Below, piece after piece: positions 58,855 to 64,000 of a stretch of DNA of 64,000 nucleotides. The translations under genes were made by a program, and so were the position numbers. Position 1 is the stretch's first letter; each line of letters opens with the position of its first letter. The notes under the pieces are model-generated. The model searched no databases and was not told the DNA's origin. It was given only the letters and a program-made list of their open reading frames with translations. This stretch comes from Euphorbia lathyris (lineage: Eukaryota; Streptophyta; Magnoliopsida; Malpighiales; Euphorbiaceae). The stretch covers positions 107,784,807 to 107,848,806 of the forward strand of contig NC_088910.1 of NCBI RefSeq assembly GCF_963576675.1, written 5' to 3'.

Positions 58855-61800
58855 TGTAGACACCGAGTCGGAGGACCTGTGACGAAAACCTGAAACAAGA
58901 CGGTCGAAGCGATTGATTCCGGAAGTTTTGAAAAATATATAAAGAATAATAAGCTGAGGAAAATTAACGGCACGGCGCGGGCACGCAACGATATCCCGCA
59001 CGCGGACGACGATGGTCGAACGCCCGCTTGACGGCTCGAGACGTGCGCGCGGCGTCCGTCGGACGCACCGTGAGTGGCACGCTCTCGACGCCCGGGGCAA
59101 TGCCTGGGACCGCTGACGGTGCCCGCCCTCGTGGGCCGTTGAGCACACGTGCCTAGCAGCGCGAGGCGCGCGTTCGGCGGCCGCGACGTGCGAGCGTCTA
59201 GCTGCGCGGAACGCGCGCTCGGCGGCCACGGAGTGCACGCGTCCGACGGCGCGGGGCACGCCCCGGGGGTCACCGGGCGGGCACCCAACCACGTCGGGCG
59301 AACGCCCAACGCGTCGGGCGGACGCCCGACGAGGATTGGGCGCGGGCGCCCAACCTCGCGTTGGGCGCTCGCCCAACATTGTTGGGCGGCCGCCCAACTA
59401 TTGTTGGGCGGTAGCCCAACACTAGGTTGGGCGGCCGCCCAACCACAATGGGCGACGCCCAATTTTTTTTGGGCGTCGCCCATTGTTCCGGGATCCGTTT
59501 CCCTATATAAGGGCACGGATCCCAAGGTGAAAAGGCGGCCTTTTTTGGGGAGGAAAAATTTCTCACTCTAAACATTTTTAGAGAGAGAGAGTGGATTTTT
59601 TTGAGAAAAATATTTTTTTTTCTCAAAAATTCCAAATTTCCTAAGTTCAATTTTTACTAAATTTTCATTAATATCGGGAGCTCGCGGTTCGTGGAATCAA
59701 TCGGCTTCGACTGTCAGATACCGAATCAAAGGTATTATCCGACGACTAGACTCTTTATTTTATTTAATTTATTTCTCTCCTTCTATTTATTTTTTTTATG
59801 TTATAGTTTTTTATTCCTTTAGTCATTTATTTATTTTGTCACGTTTTATTTAGTTAGCATATTTATTTAATTTTCGTTTCGTGTTAAATAAAATTCGGTT
59901 TTGTTTTAAAATAAAAACCTCGTTTTGACATCCTAATACGAACCGTGATCCGATAAAAAGGTAGTTTGGGTGTCGAAAACGTTGTAATTATAAGTTTTTT
60001 TAATTTAAAAGAAATTTCCAAATAATGTTTTAAAATAAAAACATCGTTTTAGGAACTTCCGTTTTCCACTATGATCCATTTTCGGTAGTTCGGAAGTCCA
60101 AAACGATTGAATTAGATTTAATTTAAGGCTTTTGAACAAATCTGGAAAATATTGGAGTGCTGCTGTAATTTGCCAATTCTGTCATTAAAGGCTGTTTACC
60201 GACGGATTTTCCGCCGGTAAATCTGCCAAAATATAAAAAATGCCATTTCAGTCCCTTTTTCTTAACCTTTAGACTTTTAATCCTTAGTATATATATATAT
60301 GATTATGTAATACATGTTTTTCAACTTATTTTAGAACTTTAGTATATATATCTATTTTAGAATATTTGTATATCGCTTTTTATTCTATTTTGTAATATAA
60401 GTATAAATATATATATATATATATATATGTATTTCCCTTTTTTATGAACTTAGGTTATATTTAAATATTAGTTACTTGATATTTTGAGAAATAATGAATA
60501 GACATTAGCATATGGTATTTTTGATATTTAAACTATATTAATTATGTATATATATGTATAGTTTTTTTTTAGAATATTTGGGTTATTTTAGTGATTATTG
60601 AGTTAAATTATTTTTAGATAAGTATTACTTTCTTATTTATGGGATTTACTTATTATTTTCACATTTCAAAGTATAAGATATATTGTGTTTATTATCTTCA
60701 TATACATATAGTGATTTTTGGTTAAATCTTATTTTCTTATCTTCCTTTTTGATTTAAATGTATACATATATATATATGGTCTAAAACCATTTTCTTTATT
60801 CTTTTGGCCCATTCATGGGTCCATGTTTCAAAAGGGCTTCATTTGAGTGTAAATGTTAGTTTATTGTAATTATAATAGTTAAAGAGTCCATTAAAGTAAG
60901 TGGGGAAAATAAATCACCAAAAAGAGAGTTTTCAATTGAATTATTTAAACTAATGTTTTTTTTAGATTTGTAATGAAAATAAATGGAGTCATTTTTGGTT
61001 GATATTTCAAATCGTTTTCTAAACACCACGTTTTAAAACCTTAGTCCGTTCCAACGACGGATTAAGCGAACATTGTAATCAAAATCGTTTTCTTTGTTAA
61101 TAATGGAGATTTTGAATCGCTTTCTTAATGAATTTGTACAAAATAAAATTGACTTGTATGTTTAATCACGTTTTCTTATTAAAAGGCTTTTACTTTAACG
61201 TTTTCAATTACTCGAGTCGTTCCAACGGCGACTCGGGTAAGCTTCATCAAACGGGGTTTTAAAACGTACCTAAATCGTTCCAACGGCGATTAAGGTGCGA
61301 ACCATGTAATAAACATCATTTTGGGGAAATAAGTTAATGTAGAATAGACACACAACATAACATTTAAATACGGTTGTAAATAAATCACTTCTTTCTTCCC
61401 CCTCTCTGTGTATGTATAAACATAAATGGGTGATTCTTTACTGATGTGGCTTTTCAATATCATATGCTCAAAATGGTTTCCAAAAAGAGAAAGAAAAGGG
61501 TTTCAAATGAATTTTAAACTTAAAGAAGTATACGATTAGTCCGTTATCGCCTAACATGCTGAGTAGGAGGCCGGTGGTTCATAACCGGGCGATGTCGGGG
61601 TGCCTAGTAGCCTTTCTCCGGAAAGGAGCTAGCCTTCTCGGCTCGTACCTAAGTTTCCCGAACCCACACCGATCTCCCGCAAGGGATCGGTGTTCATTTT
61701 CCCATTCGTGGGTGGCGACTCTTCCATATCTCCGAGCTCCGGTCCTGCCGAGCAGCTTGATTTCACGATTGGTTGCTTTCGGCACCAATCACCGCTTACG

Positions 61801-61864
61801 TCGCCATGAGGTTGTCCACCCCCCGGTCCGCCCGGGAGATTAGGCCGCGGCACCTCGTCTAACA
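58855..61864 (+). repeat. Tat-E 3' LTR
   Basis: 3010 bp, nearly identical to the 5' LTR, with the intact TGTAGACACC start. It is followed by the CCTAT target copy. Confidence 0.95.
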
Positions 61865-61869
61865 CCTAT

Positions 61870-62431
61870 ACATGTAAACTAGTGGGAGGTCGTATGAGCC
61901 TTTACATGTAAACTGGTGGGAGCTTGGTCGTTTACTTAGTATTATATGTCGATGATATTCTACTAATGGGAACGACGTAGCTATACTGCAATCGGTGAAA
62001 ATTTTGGTTATCGGATAAAATTCTCCATAATAGACTTAGGAGAAGCAGCTTACATCTTAAGGATTAAGATCTATGAAGATAGATTGAGATGACTGCTTGA
62101 CCCCTCCTAGTCTAAACACATTGACAAAGTGCTCAAAGAGTTTTGTACTAGACCTAACATCACTTTTGCTTTAAGCATGACAAAGTCGATTATAGGTCAA
62201 TCCGAGTGATGGTCACTGGATTGTTGTCAAGAACATTCTTAAGCACTTAAAATGACTGAAGATATGTTCCGGGTATATGGAGATGAAATTTGAAAGTTAG
62301 AGACTTTTAGATACAAGTCATCAAACAGATAAAGATGATCTTACAGAATACAAGTTTATTCTGAAAGAGGTACGATTAGCTGGAATAGTTCCGAGCAGGA
62401 AATCGTGACCGAGCCAGTAAATTAAATCAGA

Positions 62432-62490
<59 letters not shown>

Positions 62491-62809
62491 GCAGCTTCAA
62501 AATCAGCTAAAAGAAAGTTTGGAATGCAAGTTCATTAATGAACTAAGCGTGGTACCTGACATTGTTAATGAGATTAACAATAGGGTTGTTGCTCTTGCTA
62601 AGGGCCCACAGTCTCATAATACGTCCAAACACTACCTCAGTCGTTACTATCTCTTCCGAGAGATAACAACAAGAGTAGATGTGAGAATTAAAAGAGTTCC
62701 CACCAAGGCACAATCTTATAGATCCATTTAAAAGAATGCCTTACCCCAAAAGGTTCATGATCGTCATACGAACGCTTATGGGAATGTTTTTAGAAACAAT
62801 TGGCTTTAG
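61870..62809 (+). pseudogene. Copia-A reverse transcriptase and RNase H relic
   Basis: Starts inside RT (LVLYVDDILLMG at about 61933-61968) and follows the Copia-C order through EAAYIL and RNase H to RTSKHYLSRYYLFREI-like sequence (62519-62731; read SHNTSKHYLSRYY) and TAG at 62807-62809. Multiple stops, frameshifts and deletions; the catalytic RNase H centre is largely lost. The RT start is missing, so a deletion predates Tat-E insertion. Confidence 0.87.
62434..62487. repeat. (TA)n microsatellite
   Basis: About 27 TA units inside the Copia-A RNase H relic. Confidence 0.92.
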
Positions 62810-62811
62810 TC

Positions 62812-62823
62812 CAAGTGGGAGAA
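62812..62823 (+). other. Copia-A polypurine tract
   Basis: CAAGTGGGAGAA abuts the 3' LTR, matching the tract of Copia-C. Confidence 0.85.
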
Positions 62824-64000
62824 TGTTGGAGTTTAGTGTCCTAAAGACAATTGTTTTAGGATATAAATATTAATGAATAAATTATTTATTTAGTCATTTG
62901 TTTAATCAGATATATAGCATTAAAATGTAACTATATATATAAAGGCACAAATCTTTCATAAAGAAAGTAACCCTAAGTTTATTTAAGTAGTTATAAAGTG
63001 TTCATACAAGCATGAAGTGAGACTGTACTTTATAATAGACCAATAGACTTAAAGTAAACCCAAGTCAAGTAATATGTTATAGGGGTTGGCATATTATTGT
63101 TGAGACTTGCATGTAACAGTGTTTTCTGTCGAGACAGAAAGCTGATCTCACAAGCTTTAGATATTCAGATATCTAGACAGTTACATGGATCCGGTGAAGG
63201 AGTTCATTAGGATTGGGACCCGACTTGAGATAACAGAATGGATTGATTTATCTAATGTGTCAACTGTTCATCTCATTGGTATTAGTAGGTATAACTAATC
63301 CTCAGACTCAAACATTCATTAATTAGTGATTCTGGATTATGGAGTCTGATACTTTGATTCTGTGCGAGCACGATCCAACAGGTGAGAGCCTGGGGTGTGT
63401 GAGAGCAGGGTTGGGTATCACACAAAGTAGTTGCAGAATAGTTAATGTCAGATTGAGCATTCGTCACTCCCAATAAGTGGGAGATATATCCAAATGGCCG
63501 CTTGTGGTGAATTAACTGAAATCCTTGCAAGGTGATACAGTTAAGAGTAGAAATGAACATTTCACTTAACTTATCTTTTCAGAGTGAATTCAACCTGTAC
63601 AATTAAAACCGGACTCTTCATTATATGTAATCTTGACACGTTCCATGGTTATAAGGAATTGACCGACAAGATATAGTTGATGAAGGATCGTATTATACTG
63701 TACCTAATGCGGAAATGTTAACGTCCGTTATCAACCTGACTTCTTAATTGCTCTGGGGGAATATCATAGGTTCTGCTAGTAACAGCTCGCGACGGTATTC
63801 CGTTATATATATGTTGGAATTAATCGTGATGAATAATTTCAAAGGATATATACGGCTAGTGGCAATAAAGAACTTAATGGGTCGCATATGGGACTTGGAA
63901 TCGGAGGACGAAAATGTAATTAGTGAGACACTATATATGGGCCGAAATTTACATATTAATTAGGGATAAATTAATTTGATTAATAATTATAATTTGATTA
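62824..64000 (+). repeat. Copia-A 3' LTR, truncated by the window end
   Basis: Starts TGTTGGAGTTTAGTGTCC, close to Copia-C's LTR start TGTTGGGGTTTAGTGTCC. About 1177 of an expected 1974 bp are visible. Confidence 0.93.

Larger units (their letters stand above)
41725..61864 (+). mobile_element. Tat-E: 20-kb Tat/Ogre-like Gypsy element with antisense gene
   Basis: Bounded by CCTAT at 41720-41724 and 61865-61869. The LTRs are 2968 and 3010 bp, ending TGTAGACACC...TCTAACA; the outer left end reads TATAGA. Primer site, 1.9-kb leader, one long gag-pol frame with three stops, a 4.8-kb 3' region with an antisense multi-exon gene and 39-bp repeats, then a purine tract. The second, archaeal-type RNase H before integrase marks the Tat clade. 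Length, antisense gene and amplified 3' tandem repeats recall Ogre, Grande and Retand. Confidence 0.93.
1..64000 (+). mobile_element. Copia-A: outer, degenerate Ty1/Copia element that hosts all other insertions
   Basis: Bases 1-114 match 63447-63560, and 25565 onward matches 63561 onward, so both window edges lie in the two LTRs of one element. The LTR runs TGTTGG...TTCCTTCA and is about 1.97 kb, so its ends lie roughly 620 bp left and 800 bp right of the window. A TGGTATCAGAGCC primer site follows the 5' LTR and a purine tract precedes the 3' LTR. The coding relics resemble the Copia-C polyprotein but carry many stops and deletions. Removing Copia-B, Athila-D and Tat-E rejoins Copia-A at one target-site copy each. 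Its own target duplication is outside the window. Confidence 0.9.

Overview
This is nuclear DNA of a flowering plant, probably a eudicot. Every recognisable part is a plant transposable element: Copia elements (one SIRE/Maximus-like), an Athila-like and a Tat/Ogre-like Gypsy element, CACTA and Mutator-type DNA transposons, and LINE fragments. I found no host housekeeping gene, tRNA or rRNA. The species cannot be named from the sequence.

The whole 64 kb is the inside of one old Copia element (Copia-A, plus strand) that has been split by nested insertions. Bases 1-114 and 25560-26801 are its 5' LTR, 62824 to the window end is most of its 3' LTR, and the gag/pol relics lie at 30139-30953, 40684-41719 and 61870-62809. 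Three insertions open it. Copia-B (SIRE-like, minus, 115-25559, target duplication AACAT) sits in the 5' LTR. Athila-D (minus, 30959-40678, TAAGT) sits between protease and integrase. Tat-E (plus, 41725-61864, CCTAT) sits between integrase and reverse transcriptase. Copia-B's own 3' LTR is split by Copia-C (minus, 1160-15032). Copia-C's 3' LTR is split by a CACTA transposon (1670-6033, duplication ATT). That transposon carries a foldback Mutator-type MITE (3216-3728) and a 1.25-kb pentanucleotide array.

The most interesting content is non-canonical cargo. Copia-B and Athila-D, which belong to different superfamilies, both carry a sense accessory gene with related N-terminal signatures (YPxLVxEFY) and a private TATA box about 90-100 bp upstream of the ATG. 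Tat-E carries, antisense between pol and the 3' LTR, a gene of at least six exons with a plant mobile domain, GT-AG introns and its own TATA box. Athila-D has lost all of pol. It also carries a striking array of 11-bp GC-rich boxes (ACGCCCCGCGT or its complement) in pairs exactly 21 bp apart, with an approximately 73-bp higher-order period, beside both of its promoters. Tat-E has four gag-like domains in tandem, palindrome arrays upstream of a TATA box that lies inside a dyad, two hairpin families with constant loops and changing stems, and an 18-unit 39-bp repeat.

All gag/pol frames carry a few stops or frameshifts. Copia-C is closest to intact, with one in-frame TGA. LTR pairs look about 1-2% diverged by eye, so the nest is fairly young, yet Copia-A's coding region is badly decayed. 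This suggests Copia-A was copied as an already defective element, perhaps by Copia-C-type proteins.
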